Positions 9,837 to 19,044 of a stretch of DNA of 64,000 nucleotides are shown here, in pieces. The translations under genes were made by a program, and so were the position numbers. Positions within the stretch are counted from its first letter, which is position 1. The number at the start of each line of letters is the position of its first letter. The notes under the pieces were generated by a model. That model was not told the DNA's origin, ran no database searches, and saw nothing but the letters and a program-made list of their open reading frames with translations. This DNA is from Paraburkholderia bonniea (GTDB lineage Bacteria > Pseudomonadota > Gammaproteobacteria > Burkholderiales > Burkholderiaceae): assembly GCF_009455625.1 (NCBI RefSeq), contig NZ_QPEQ01000001.1:1302001-1366000 (forward strand), in the 5' to 3' direction.

Positions 9837-11651
9837 ATGAGTCTCGTCGAAGTAAAAGTACCCGACATTGGCGACTTTAAGGATGTCGATGTCATTGAAG
9901 TGAACATCAAGCCAGGTGACGTGATCGAAAACGAGCAGGCGCTAATGACGCTCGAATCAGACAAGGCATCTATTGAAGTACCCAGCGATACCGCAGGCAC
10001 GGTTAAAGAAGTGCGTGTGAAGGCGGGTGAGAAGGTTTCCCAGGGGAGCGTGATCGCGCTAGTCGAAACCTCGGCTGGTGCGTCAGAAAAAGCGCCAGCA
10101 AAGGAAGCAAAGCCAGAAGCGGCGAAAGCCCCTGCGCAACCCGCTGCCGCTAGCGCGTCAGCTTCAGCTCCTGCTGCTGCCAGCAGTGCTCAAGCACCCG
10201 CTGCTGCAGCGCCGCAGGCGAGCAGTTTTTCCGGCAGTGCAGATCTCGAATGCGACATGCTGGTACTCGGCTCGGGGCCAGGTGGATATTCGGCGGCGTT
10301 CCGTTCGGCGGATCTCGGCATGAAAACCATTCTGGTCGAACGTTATGCTGCGCTCGGCGGTGTTTGTCTGAATGTGGGCTGCATTCCGTCCAAAGCGTTG
10401 CTGCACACCGCGCTGGTGATTGACGAAGCGGCGGCGCTGGCATCGCACGGCATTACGTTTGCCAAACCGCAGATTGATCTCGAGCGCTTGCGTGATTTCA
10501 AGTCCGGCGTGGTCAAGAAGCTCACCGGCGGGCTGGCCGGCATGGCGAAGGCGCGCAAGGTCGAAGTGCTGACTGGCGTCGGCGCTTTTGTTGATCCGCA
10601 TCATCTTGAGGTGCAGACGGAAGCCGGCAAGAAGGTTGTCAAATTCCGCCAGGCGATCATTGCTGCGGGCTCGCAGGCGGTGAAGCTGCCATTTATTCCC
10701 GAAGACCCACGGGTGGTGGATTCCACTGGTGCGCTTGAGTTGCGGCAGATCCCCCAACGCATGCTGGTGATCGGCGGCGGCATTATCGGCCTTGAAATGG
10801 CCACGGTGTACGCGACCCTGGGTTCGCAGATCGATGTTGTTGAAATGCTCGACGGGCTCATGATGGGTGCCGACCGCGATCTCGTGAAAGTTTGGGAGAA
10901 GTACAACAGCAAGCGGTTTGCCAACGTGATGCTGAAAACCCGCACGACTCAGGCCGAGGCGAAAGACGACGGCATCTACGTTTCATTTGAAGGTGAGAAA
11001 GCGCCTGCGGAAGCGCAACGTTACGATCTCGTGCTGGTGGCGGTGGGGCGTAGCCCGAACGGCCGGAAGATTGGTGCGGAGCATGCCGGCGTGGCCGTGA
11101 CCGACCGTGGCTTTATCGAAGTCGACAAGCAGATGCGCACTAACGTGCCGCATATTTTTGCGATTGGCGATATCGTTGGCCAGCCGATGCTGGCGCATAA
11201 GGCGGTGCACGAAGGTCACGTTGCAGCAGAGGCGGCGCATGGCGAGAAGGCTTACTTCGATGCATTGCAGATTCCATCGGTGGCCTATACCGATCCGGAA
11301 GTAGCGTGGGCTGGCAAGACGGAAGATCAGTGCAAGGCCGAGGGGCTTAAGTACGGCAAAGCGGTGTTCCCTTGGGCCGCGTCTGGCCGGGCCATTGCGA
11401 ATGGCCGTGACGAGGGTTTTACGAAGCTGATCTTTGACGAAGAAACGCACCGGGTGATTGGCGGCGGCATTGTCGGCCTGAATGCGGGCGATCTGATTAG
11501 TGAAGTGTGCCTGGCGATTGAGATGGGCGCGGACGCGACTGATATCGGCAAGACCATCCATCCCCATCCAACACTGGGTGAATCAGTTGGAATGGCTGCC
11601 GAGCTGTATGAAGGTGTTTGCACCGATTTGCCGCCGCAAAAGAAGAAGTGA
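9837..11651 (+). CDS. lpdA: dihydrolipoamide dehydrogenase E3 with N-terminal lipoyl domain
   Basis: FAD enzyme that reoxidises the dihydrolipoyl groups of E2 with NAD+. At 604 residues it is longer than a plain E3 (about 475) because it carries its own lipoyl domain at residues 1-80 (Lys43 in SDKASIE), joined by an Ala-rich linker of about 60 residues. The E3 part begins with an FAD-binding GSGPGGYSAA motif, has the redox disulfide Cys177/Cys182 (GGVCLNVGCIPSK), an NAD-binding GGGIIGLEMA motif and the C-terminal HPHPTLGE active-site His. Start ATG at 9837 follows AGAAGGGG. The lipoyl-E3 architecture is known from neisserial and burkholderial pyruvate dehydrogenase loci. Confidence 0.96.
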   Translation: MSLVEVKVPDIGDFKDVDVIEVNIKPGDVIENEQALMTLESDKASIEVPSDTAGTVKEVRVKAGEKVSQGSVIALVETSAGASEKAPAKEAKPEAAKAPAQPAAASASASAPAAASSAQAPAAAAPQASSFSGSADLECDMLVLGSGPGGYSAAFRSADLGMKTILVERYAALGGVCLNVGCIPSKALLHTALVIDEAAALASHGITFAKPQIDLERLRDFKSGVVKKLTGGLAGMAKARKVEVLTGVGAFVDPHHLEVQTEAGKKVVKFRQAIIAAGSQAVKLPFIPEDPRVVDSTGALELRQIPQRMLVIGGGIIGLEMATVYATLGSQIDVVEMLDGLMMGADRDLVKVWEKYNSKRFANVMLKTRTTQAEAKDDGIYVSFEGEKAPAEAQRYDLVLVAVGRSPNGRKIGAEHAGVAVTDRGFIEVDKQMRTNVPHIFAIGDIVGQPMLAHKAVHEGHVAAEAAHGEKAYFDALQIPSVAYTDPEVAWAGKTEDQCKAEGLKYGKAVFPWAASGRAIANGRDEGFTKLIFDEETHRVIGGGIVGLNAGDLISEVCLAIEMGADATDIGKTIHPHPTLGESVGMAAELYEGVCTDLPPQKKK

Positions 11652-11773
11652 ATTTGATCTGACCGGCTTGAGCGTGAATCGGGCGGCATGGGATGCCAGG
11701 CCGTCTGGTTCACGTGCCTGGGCTGGAGGATTGAGTTGAGCGATTGGTGCAGATGCAGATGAAGGTGCAGACG

Positions 11774-11813
11774 AAAAAATGGCGTGCCTCGTTGAAAGGG
11801 CACGCCATTTTTT
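11774..11813. terminator. bidirectional terminator between lpdA and phaP
   Basis: A perfect 15-base inverted repeat (11774-11788 and 11799-11813, loop of 10) begins with six A and ends with six T. It therefore works as an intrinsic terminator on both strands, stopping lpdA on the plus strand and phaP on the minus strand. Confidence 0.9.
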
Positions 11814-11854
11814 GTGCGCGCCGCTACGGCGCGCAGATGCCTGACTGCTCGCGC

Positions 11855-12424
11855 TTAGGCCTTCTTGGCTGGGCGCGATGCTTGTGCTGCTGCTTGAGAT
11901 GCGGCTTTCGAGGCTGCGGCAGCTGCTGCATTGAAATTGCTTTCAGCGATTTCAACAGCCTGGCGCGTTGCCTTATGCACTGTTTCGTAGGTGGTGTTGG
12001 CAGCGGTGATAGCCGACTTGATTGCCGAAACAGCTGTTTCTGAACCTGCTGGTGCATTCTTTGCGACGTTGTCGATCAGCGATTGCACTTTGCGGTTTTG
12101 TTCTTCGTATTGAGCTTCTGCAACCCGGGTGAATTCGGTTTGCGTTGCCGACAGGATTTCGTACAGATGGCGGCTATACGACAGCGCTTTTTCTGCAACA
12201 GGCTGGCTCAGGCTAGCTTGCAGCGCGAGCAGCTCTTGTGCGTCTTTTACCGACAAGGCGCGCTGTGCATTTTCCTGGCCTTCCGCGAGCGTAGATTTCA
12301 CGACTTGCAGGTTCAGTTCAACCAGCTTTTCAACGCCTTCAAATGCTTTGGCGGTCAAGCCAAACAGGGTTTCGAGGTTGGCTTTGTGGGCTGCGGCGAA
12401 TTGTTCTGGGGTCAGCATAGTCAT
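11855..12424 (-). CDS. phaP: phasin, polyhydroxyalkanoate granule-coating protein
   Basis: A 189-residue phasin that coats polyhydroxybutyrate granules and controls their number and size. The N-terminus [20 protein letters not shown] and the following [20 protein letters not shown] are characteristic of the phasin_2 family. The C-terminal tail is Ala-rich with a final Lys-Lys-Ala, as usual. The ATG at 12422-12424 is preferred because AGGAG stands ten bases before it; an ATG two codons inside is the alternative. It is monocistronic between two terminator/promoter elements. No PHA synthase is in the window. Confidence 0.93.
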   Translation of the reverse strand: MTMLTPEQFAAAHKANLETLFGLTAKAFEGVEKLVELNLQVVKSTLAEGQENAQRALSVKDAQELLALQASLSQPVAEKALSYSRHLYEILSATQTEFTRVAEAQYEEQNRKVQSLIDNVAKNAPAGSETAVSAIKSAITAANTTYETVHKATRQAVEIAESNFNAAAAAASKAASQAAAQASRPAKKA

Positions 12425-12520
12425 GGCGGTTACGCTCCTGAAAACGGCCCGCATGGTGCAGACCGCATTGGTTTGAAGGAAAAAATGCTTTCGGCTGATA
12501 TACGCTGGGGAACTGTTTGA

Positions 12521-12591
12521 TGCGCCGCAGCAATGTTTGACATTTTAGGATGGCTGGGGCGGATGTCAAGCGTTTTTTGTGCGCCGCACAA
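12521..12591. promoter_or_regulatory. paired operator-like sites around the phaP promoter (PhaR-type candidate)
   Basis: A perfect palindrome TTGTGCGCCGCACAA lies at 12577-12591, just outside the -35 box. A related sequence, TGCGCCGCAGCAATG, lies at 12521-12535, just inside the -10 box. Both contain TGCGCCGCA and are followed by CAATG. Phasin genes are commonly repressed by PhaR, which binds TGC-rich palindromes, so these are candidate PhaR operators flanking the promoter. Confidence 0.5.
12542..12569 (-). promoter_or_regulatory. phaP sigma-70 promoter
   Basis: On the minus strand TTGACA (12564-12569) and TAAAAT (12542-12547) are separated by 16 bases, a near-consensus promoter about 118 bases before the phaP start codon. 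Confidence 0.7.
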
Positions 12592-13109
12592 TGCCGATAA
12601 TTTATCAATAAAACAAAGGCTTATGCGAACTAGTTGAGTTGGGAAAGTCCGTTTTTATCCGCTTTTTCCTTAAATTGAGACTTATTACAGATTTCTGGCG
12701 TGTTTCTATTCGGCCTGGTCTAATTGGCCTGCGGTGTGGCTTTGGAGTCCGGGACAGAGGTAAACCGCCTATCATCGCGGAACGTTTGGCGTGCTCCCTG
12801 GACAAACGTCGAGTATTTTGGCGCTGACCGTGCCAGATTGACCGGCTTAGCGACCCCATCAAACCTGGTTGGACTGTCTGACGGGTTGAGCGTGATGCTG
12901 CAACCCGCTGCCGGAATAGTGCTTCCCCTGCCGGAGAATGCGTGCCTGGTTGTTACGTCAGGCGGGTAGAGGTTTGCGCGAGATTTGCGTGGTTTTCGCT
13001 CACATATCTTCATCAGCGCACCCGGTGGTCTGAAGTAGTTACCCAGTTTTTTTAATCGAATGCGATAGTTCGGTAGTTTTTTGCAATCAAATCTTGGAAC
13101 TCGGTTTAA
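12592..13109. other. long intergenic region upstream of phaP and pbpG
   Basis: About 520 bases without a supported gene. An open frame of 81 codons at 12724-12969 on the plus strand has no ribosome binding site and no recognisable family, so I do not call it. The region is richer in A/T than its neighbours from 12595 to 12700. It could hold a small RNA, but no clear terminator is seen. Confidence 0.4.
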
Positions 13110-13182
13110 GGAGCGGCGGTAAGTATCTAATATTGCTAATTTTTAACACTTTTACTACACTTGCGGAAACTCTTGCCGCTCC
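13110..13182 (+). promoter_or_regulatory. pbpG promoter inside a long inverted repeat
   Basis: TTGCTA (13133-13138) and TACACT (13156-13161) have a 17-base spacer and would start transcription near 13168. The promoter sits between the arms of an inverted repeat, GGAGCGGC at 13110-13117 and GCCGCTCC at 13175-13182, whose second arm ends 13 bases before the pbpG start, where a ribosome binding site would be expected. Confidence 0.45.
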
Positions 13183-13195
13183 CTATTAAATTCTC

Positions 13196-14380
13196 ATGAA
13201 AACCGACATGTTTTCGTCGCTCAAAATCTTTCGCGGTGCGGCATTCAGCACGGTCATATCGACAGCTACGGCGCTTGTTCTAGCCGCCACGGCAGCGATG
13301 CCGGTCAATGTCCATGCCGCTGAGCCCGCCAAATCGGCCAAGCCGGCTAAAAACGCTAAATCAGCCAAGCCGGTCAAAGGGGCCGCGACGGCAAAAGTTA
13401 CCAGTAAGCCGAGCGCAGCGCGGGCTACGGTAACCAAAGTCAAGGCCAGCACCAGCGCCAGCACTTCATCGCGTGCAACGGTAAAGAAAAAGCGCGTGAC
13501 TTATTCAATGAATGGCCGCCAGCGCACGGCAGTCCGCAAGGTCGCCTTCCAGCCGCGTCCACCTACCGTGGGCCAGGCCTTTGGCCTGCACGACACGCCT
13601 GATGTGCTAGCCCTGCGTTCAAGCGTGGCTTACGTCGTTGACCAGAACACCGCCACGCCGCTTTTCGAAAAAAATTCACACGCTGTCGTGCCCATCGCAT
13701 CCATTACGAAGCTGATGACAGCGATGGTCGTGCTGGATTCACACGCGCCAATGACGGAATCGCTGGAAGTCACGGATGAAGACCGTGACTATGAAAAAAA
13801 TACCCGGTCACGCCTGTCAGTTGGCTCGGTGCTCTCGCGCGAAGACATGCTGCATATCGCGTTGATGGCATCCGAGAATCGCGCTGCCGCTGCGCTATCG
13901 CGTTATTACCCGGGCGGGCGCCCAGGTTTTCTGGCTGCGATGAACGCCAAGGCGAAACAGCTGGGCATGCTCGACACGCATTTCGAAAACTCAACCGGAC
14001 TGACGAGCCAGAATGTATCGAGCGCACGTGATCTGGTGAAAATGGTGAATGCCGCTTACCAGTACCCGATGATCCGCGCGTTTTCAACGGATCGCAGCTA
14101 CGAGGTGTACACCGGCAAGCGTTCGCTGGCCTACAACAGCACGAACGCGCTGGTGCGCAATCCGACGTGGGAGATCGGTCTGCAAAAAACTGGTTTCATT
14201 AATGAGGCAGGGGAGTGCCTTGTGATGCAGGCAACCATTCATGGCCGGCCAATGATTATGGTGCTGCTCGATTCGTCGGGTAAGTATTCCCGCTTTGCTG
14301 ATGCGGCCCGTCTGCGCACCTGGCTCGACAATGGCGGCGAACGGATTACCAGTGCCGATAACGGTACCGCAGGTACCTGA
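13196..14380 (+). CDS. pbpG: D-alanyl-D-alanine endopeptidase (PBP7-like)
   Basis: A periplasmic low-molecular-weight penicillin-binding protein that cleaves D-Ala-meso-DAP cross-links in peptidoglycan. The 394 residues start with a signal peptide (hydrophobic stretch then VHAAE), followed by a Lys/Ala-rich low-complexity linker of about 70 residues and the S11 peptidase domain. The three active-site motifs are present: SITK with the nucleophile Ser, SEN, and KTG in QKTGFINEAG. Start ATG at 13196 has no clear ribosome site; an in-frame ATG four codons later is possible. A strong terminator follows, so the gene is monocistronic. Confidence 0.9.
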   Translation: MKTDMFSSLKIFRGAAFSTVISTATALVLAATAAMPVNVHAAEPAKSAKPAKNAKSAKPVKGAATAKVTSKPSAARATVTKVKASTSASTSSRATVKKKRVTYSMNGRQRTAVRKVAFQPRPPTVGQAFGLHDTPDVLALRSSVAYVVDQNTATPLFEKNSHAVVPIASITKLMTAMVVLDSHAPMTESLEVTDEDRDYEKNTRSRLSVGSVLSREDMLHIALMASENRAAAALSRYYPGGRPGFLAAMNAKAKQLGMLDTHFENSTGLTSQNVSSARDLVKMVNAAYQYPMIRAFSTDRSYEVYTGKRSLAYNSTNALVRNPTWEIGLQKTGFINEAGECLVMQATIHGRPMIMVLLDSSGKYSRFADAARLRTWLDNGGERITSADNGTAGT

Positions 14381-14417
14381 GCGGTTTCATCGGTTTAGCG
14401 TTTGAGGGTTGTGACAA

Positions 14418-14454
14418 AACGCCTCGCATCGTGAACGGCACGATGCGAGGCGTT
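14418..14454. terminator. terminator between pbpG and the IclR gene
   Basis: A perfect 16-base inverted repeat (14418-14433 and 14439-14454) with a 5-base loop lies just after pbpG and is followed by GTTGTT. It separates the convergent pbpG and IclR-type regulator genes and can serve both. Confidence 0.75.
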
Positions 14455-14520
14455 GTTGTTTGCGAGCCGAAGATGTGAGCTGAAAAAACGCTCGCTCTTT
14501 AGCGTGATGGCTCAGGTGAC

Positions 14521-15318
14521 TCAGCGTTGCCCGTGCTCCGACATCACGCTGGGCCGGTAGCCCAGTGCTCCGGAAATAGCCAGTGCGGTTTCGCTCAGCT
14601 GAGCTAACCACGCATCCTGCAGGCGATCGGCAGGGGCCGACAGCGAGAGTCCCGCGACGAGTTTGCCGGTGTCGTCGTAAATCCCGGCGGCAATGCAGCG
14701 CACACCTAATTCCAGCTCTTCGTTATCGCGTGCGGATGCCTGCTGGCGCACATGCATTAACTCGCGCTCGAGTTTGGCAAGGTCGGTGATGCTATTTTGT
14801 GTGTGGCCGGACAGGCCAGTGCGGGTCGCGTAAGCCCGTACCCGGGAGGCTTCGTCGGCGGCGAGAAAGAGCTTGCCGACGGAGGTCAGATGTAATGGTG
14901 CTCGCCCGCCAATCGCTCGCACCACCTGCATGCCAGAGCGCTCTGAATAAGCACGTTCGATATACACAATTTCATCGCCTTGCCGCATCGACAAATTAAC
15001 GGTTTGTCCGGTTTGGCGATGTAACTCACGCATCGGCATTAACGCTGCGTCGCGCACCGACAGGCGTGCCTTGACCAGATTGCCCAGTTCAAGCAAGCGC
15101 ATGCCTAAGCGGTAGGTGCCGGGGTCGGAGCGATCCACCAGGCGGCAAGTCACCATGTCATTCAGAATGCGGTGAGCCGTAGAGGGATGCAGGGTGGTGC
15201 GCTTGGCGAGTTCTTTCAGACTGACTGGGTCGCTGTGTGCCGCGAGGGCATCTAGCAGGCGCATCATGCGCTCGATCACCTGGATCGAGGTTTTGGATTC
15301 CAGGTTTGTATCGCTCAT
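14521..15318 (-). CDS. IclR-family transcriptional regulator
   Basis: A 265-residue regulator. The N-terminal winged helix-turn-helix (about residues 12-70; SLKELAKRTTLHPSTAHRIL) is followed by the IclR ligand-binding domain with GRAPLHLTSVGKLFLA and a C-terminal ELELGVRCIAAGIYDD segment. The ATG at 15316-15318 (MSDTNLE) is chosen as the only ATG start that fits the family, though no good ribosome site stands before it; the frame stays open upstream to a TTG at 15438. It is divergent from lutA across 200 bases and probably controls lutAB. The effector is unknown. Confidence 0.88.
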   Translation of the reverse strand: MSDTNLESKTSIQVIERMMRLLDALAAHSDPVSLKELAKRTTLHPSTAHRILNDMVTCRLVDRSDPGTYRLGMRLLELGNLVKARLSVRDAALMPMRELHRQTGQTVNLSMRQGDEIVYIERAYSERSGMQVVRAIGGRAPLHLTSVGKLFLAADEASRVRAYATRTGLSGHTQNSITDLAKLERELMHVRQQASARDNEELELGVRCIAAGIYDDTGKLVAGLSLSAPADRLQDAWLAQLSETALAISGALGYRPSVMSEHGQR

Positions 15319-15518
15319 GGAGGAGTTGGTTGGCGCGTCAAACAACGGAATCCCGATTGTATCTCGTAATGTGAAAGCGACGGGCACGATCTGAAGTGGT
15401 TTAAGAGGTGGTTCGAAGGAGGGGCAAAGAGCGTTCAAAGGATGGCCAGCGAGCCTTCGCGCGTTGGTTTTGCCGGTTAAACAGCGGATAATCAGAGACC
15501 TTTTTGCTGGGAGAGCTC

Positions 15519-16241
15519 ATGCGAGTCGGATTATTCGTTACCTGCCTGATTGACCTGATGCGTCCCGAGATCGGGTTTTCGGCGATCAAGCTGATCGAAA
15601 GTGCGGGCTTCGAAGTGATGGTGCCGCCCGCGCAGACATGCTGCGGCCAGCCCGCCTATAACTCAGGTGAACGAGGCCTCGCACGTGATCTCGCGGAAAA
15701 AACGCTCCGCGAATTTGAACAGTTCGATTACATCGTGGTGCCATCAGGTTCATGCGGCGGCATGATCCGCACGCATTACGGCGACTTGTTTCGTGATGAT
15801 CCTGAATTGATGCGCCGGTATGGCCAGGTGCAGCCGAAAGTCTTCGAGCTGAGCGATTTTCTGCTGAACGTTGCCCGCGTCGAGCTGAAGCCTGGCAGTT
15901 TTACGGGTCCGGTGGCCTATCACGATTCATGCGCGGGGTTGCGCGAACTGGGTGTCAAGCTGCAGCCCCGCACTTTGCTGGCGCAGGTTGGCGTGACGGT
16001 CGAAGAAATGAGCGACTGTGAAAAGTGCTGCGGCTTTGGCGGCACATTCGCGCTTAAGTACGGCGACATCTCAACCGCGATTGTTGATGAGAAATGCGCC
16101 AGTATCCACGCGAGCGGGGCGGGAACAGTGGTGCTGGGCGATCTTGGCTGCATGCTCAATATTGAAGGCCGGCTGCGCCGGACTGGCGACACCACGACGC
16201 GCGTGCTACATGTCGCGCAAGTGCTGGCTGGTGATGTGTAA
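15519..16241 (+). CDS. lutA: L-lactate/glycolate oxidation iron-sulfur protein LutA/LldE
   Basis: A 240-residue cytoplasmic protein made of two CCG domains, the cysteine-rich cluster-binding units also found in heterodisulfide reductases. The first CCG motif is TCCGQPAYNSGE, the second CEKCCGFGG, with an additional DSCAGLR segment. In the LutABC (LldEFG) complex it takes part in oxidation of L-lactate to pyruvate. The ATG at 15519 follows GGGAGAG at 15509-15515. lutB follows 142 bases downstream, and the IclR gene is divergent upstream. Confidence 0.9.
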   Translation: MRVGLFVTCLIDLMRPEIGFSAIKLIESAGFEVMVPPAQTCCGQPAYNSGERGLARDLAEKTLREFEQFDYIVVPSGSCGGMIRTHYGDLFRDDPELMRRYGQVQPKVFELSDFLLNVARVELKPGSFTGPVAYHDSCAGLRELGVKLQPRTLLAQVGVTVEEMSDCEKCCGFGGTFALKYGDISTAIVDEKCASIHASGAGTVVLGDLGCMLNIEGRLRRTGDTTTRVLHVAQVLAGDV

Positions 16242-16320
16242 CGTGTGATGTGTGATGCGTAAGCCGCCACCTTCATGTCACCTTCCCGTAGGCACACTAC
16301 GGTAGTTTCTCCGCTCCTGA

Positions 16321-16378
<58 letters not shown>

Positions 16379-16383
16379 TTGCC

Positions 16384-17796
16384 ATGCAAGTTCAGACCAT
16401 GCAGTTCAAGGCGCGAGCCGGCCAAAAGCTGGCCGATCAGCGTTTGCAGCAAAACCTCACCAAGCTATCGACCAAATTTGTTTCCGGGCGCGCGGCGTCA
16501 ATGACCGCGCTCGATTTCCCCGCGACCCGGGCAGCACTCAAAGAGCGCCGCAATCGCGCACTGGATAACCTGGATGTGTGGCTCGAAACCTTCGAAAGCG
16601 AGGCCAGCCGGCGTGGCGTGAACGTGCTCTACGCGGAAACTACCCAGGATGCGGCTCGCTTGATCGCTGATATCGCGCGCCGTCACGAGGTCCGAAAAGT
16701 CATCAAGACCAAGTCGATGGTGACCGAAGAAATGAGCCTGAATGCGGTGCTGGGTGAGATTGGCGTGCAATCCATCGAAACCGATCTCGGCGAATACATT
16801 CTGCAGATCAACGGCAATGAGCCGCCTAGTCACATCATCGCTCCGGTCGTGCATAAAGATCAGGACGAAATCGCCGACCTGTTTGAAAAGATCCACCAGC
16901 GCCCAAGGCTGACCGAGATTCCTGCGATGACGCGTGAAGCCCGCGAGGTGCTGCGGCCGCATTTCATGACGGCAGATATGGGCGTGACAGGTGGCAATTT
17001 CCTGATCGCGCAGACCGGCTCAGTTGCGCTGGTCACCAATGAAGGCAATGAAGGAATGTGTACGGTGATGCCGCGCGTGCATGTGGCGGTTACCGGCATC
17101 GAGAAGATCTTGCCGACACTGGAAGACCTTGCTACCGCGATGCGCCTGTTGCCGCGCTCGGCCACAGGTCAGGCAACCTCAAACTACTTTTCGTTACTGA
17201 CGGGGCCGCGTGGTGCGGACGATCAGGATGGGCCTGAGCATATGTATGTGGTGCTGGTCGATGGCGGACGCAGCGGGCTGATTGGTGGGGAGTTCCAGGC
17301 GATGCTGCGCTGTATTCGCTGTGGTGCTTGTATGAATCACTGTCCGGTGTATCAGAAGATCGGTGGACACGCGTATGGCTGGGTGTATCCTGGGCCGATG
17401 GGTTCGGTGCTGACGCCTGCCTATGTGGGGCTCGACCGGGCGCTCGATTTGCCTCAGGCCGCAACGCTCTGCGGCGCGTGCGATAGCGTGTGTCCAGTTG
17501 AGATCCCGCTATCTGGCTTGCTACGTACATTGCGCGAGAAACAGGTGGAACGTCATTTGCGTCCCTGGCGTGCACGCGCCGGACTGGCTGTGTGGGGCTA
17601 TCTGGCGTTGCACCCGGCGCTGTACGCCTTGACGACGAAGCTGGCCGTGCGGGTGCTGGAGTTGATGGGCGGGCAAAAACGGGCGATTGGCCGCTTGCCA
17701 TTGGCAGCGGGCTGGACGAATACGCGGGATATGCCCGCTCCGGTTGGCCGCACGTTTCGTGAGCTTTATGCGGCGCAGCGCAGCCATCTGGGATAA
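16384..17796 (+). CDS. lutB: lactate utilization iron-sulfur protein LutB/LldF
   Basis: A 470-residue protein with an N-terminal LUD domain and a C-terminal ferredoxin-like module carrying two cluster motifs, CIRCGACMNHCPVYQ and CGACDSVCPVE. LutB is the redox-centre subunit of the LutABC lactate oxidation system. ATG at 16384 has no Shine-Dalgarno because the hexamer repeat abuts it; a second ATG at 16399 is an alternative. The third subunit LutC, normally next, is absent: downstream is an unrelated small gene. Confidence 0.92.
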   Translation: MQVQTMQFKARAGQKLADQRLQQNLTKLSTKFVSGRAASMTALDFPATRAALKERRNRALDNLDVWLETFESEASRRGVNVLYAETTQDAARLIADIARRHEVRKVIKTKSMVTEEMSLNAVLGEIGVQSIETDLGEYILQINGNEPPSHIIAPVVHKDQDEIADLFEKIHQRPRLTEIPAMTREAREVLRPHFMTADMGVTGGNFLIAQTGSVALVTNEGNEGMCTVMPRVHVAVTGIEKILPTLEDLATAMRLLPRSATGQATSNYFSLLTGPRGADDQDGPEHMYVVLVDGGRSGLIGGEFQAMLRCIRCGACMNHCPVYQKIGGHAYGWVYPGPMGSVLTPAYVGLDRALDLPQAATLCGACDSVCPVEIPLSGLLRTLREKQVERHLRPWRARAGLAVWGYLALHPALYALTTKLAVRVLELMGGQKRAIGRLPLAAGWTNTRDMPAPVGRTFRELYAAQRSHLG

Positions 17797-17878
17797 GCGT
17801 GGCTTGGATGCGGCGAGCGGGTTTTGAAGCACGAGGTTTTCAGGCGCTGTTTTTCAGCACAAAACGGGAGAAAACATC

Positions 17879-18124
17879 ATGGAATCGACAGGCACTGATA
17901 TGGGTGATTATCAGGAAAGCTACAAGACCTACGAGATTGAAGTTGCCGTTGAGCAGGTTTTGACCGGTGTCAAAGCGCATTTCCGGGTGCTGCAAGATGC
18001 CGCGCCAGTGCTGGACTGGCAGCTCGTACCTATCGAAGGATTCTGGCCAACCGAACATGCGGCTGCTGAAGCTGCTTTTCAGGTCGCGCGCGAATGGATA
18101 GACGGTGAGCTGGCCAATACGTGA
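17879..18124 (+). CDS. small conserved-looking protein of unknown function
   Basis: An 81-residue acidic protein with no signal peptide or membrane segment. GGGAG stands 8 bases before the ATG, and the codon use resembles neighbouring core genes, so it is probably real. A block around GVKAHFRVLQDAAPVLDWQL suggests a compact alpha/beta fold. I do not recognise the family. It lies in the place where lutC is usually found but has no LUD-domain features. Confidence 0.7.
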   Translation: MESTGTDMGDYQESYKTYEIEVAVEQVLTGVKAHFRVLQDAAPVLDWQLVPIEGFWPTEHAAAEAAFQVAREWIDGELANT

Positions 18125-18181
18125 CTAGGCGAGGTTGCCGGTTTTGCTTCGGGTTTGACTGACGAAAGGAATGAGAGAGAA

Positions 18182-18565
18182 ATGATGTACATGTCGCCTG
18201 CTATTCCTGTGTTGCGGATTTTTTCTGAAGAGAAAGCCAAAGAATTTTATGAAGGATTTTTAGGCTTTACGGTGGACTGGGAGCACCGGTTTACGCCGGA
18301 CCTTCCACTCTATATGCAGCTTCATCGTGCGGATTTGAAGATTCATCTCAGCGAGCATCATGGCGATGCAACGCCAGGTTCAACGATCTTTGTGCCGGTT
18401 ACCGGAGTGGAAGCGCTGCGTGATGAACTGCATGGCAAGCACTATAAATATGGCCGGCCAGGGATTGAGGTGATGCCTTGGGGCAAAGTTTTGGTCACGC
18501 TTGATCCGTTTGGCAACCGGATTCGTTTTTGTGAATTTGACGAGACGAATGCGGATGATCGTTGA
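18182..18565 (+). CDS. VOC/glyoxalase-superfamily protein
   Basis: A 127-residue protein with the layout of bleomycin-resistance/glyoxalase fold (VOC) proteins: AIPVLRIFSEEKAKEFYEGF at the N-terminus, a middle IHLSEHHGDATPGS segment, and the C-terminal LDPFGNRIRFCE signature. These proteins bind metals or small hydrophobic ligands; the substrate cannot be told. The ATG at 18182 follows a GAGAGA stretch; a TTG at 18155 would add nine residues. It is the last intact core gene before the accessory region. Confidence 0.8.
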   Translation: MMYMSPAIPVLRIFSEEKAKEFYEGFLGFTVDWEHRFTPDLPLYMQLHRADLKIHLSEHHGDATPGSTIFVPVTGVEALRDELHGKHYKYGRPGIEVMPWGKVLVTLDPFGNRIRFCEFDETNADDR

Positions 18566-18727
18566 TGTGGTGTGAATCAGTTGAATCAGGCCCCCGGCTG
18601 AAATGCGGGGTGCTCCGAATGCCAACTGGCTGCTCAGGCAGTCAGTTGTTTCACCTTTGGTTTGCTCATCGAAGGAACGGTTGGATGGATGGCTTGGGTG
18701 TTTCCCGAGCAATGGGAATGCCTGAAA

Positions 18728-18964
18728 TTAACCGAATTCGGTGAGATAAACGCCTTGTCCAGGGTAGCGGAATGGTTCGTCCGAGATTTTTTGCATCGCC
18801 ACGCAACAATAGTCCACTGCAAAATGAGACTGCTGGAGCATCCCGTTACTGATGCGTTGTTGTAGCAGATTGGCGAAATTTTCCGAAATTCTCGACAGGA
18901 GCTTCGCGTACCCTGCAAACGACGTCATGCCGGATTCAAAATCTTGCGTCGAAATCAAGCGCTC
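18728..18964 (-). pseudogene. gene remnant left of the IS element
   Basis: A minus-strand open frame ends at the TAA at 18728-18730 and runs without stop up to the IS boundary. The sequence (for example ENFANLLQQRISNGMLQQ) reads like a helical protein, loosely reminiscent of phasins, but has no acceptable start on the insertion side. I read it as the 3' part of a gene cut by the insertion. The family is not identified. Confidence 0.4.
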
Positions 18965-19044
18965 GATGCCGCTGACCTGTTCGTGAAATTTCGTACCAAT
19001 CAAATCTAGAGATAACGGCTCCTCAGCTCAGACGAGGAGTTGGC

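Noticed and set aside
12724..12969. 81-codon open frame in the phaP-pbpG gap
   Set aside because: No ribosome binding site, no recognisable family and codon use unlike the neighbours; likely chance.
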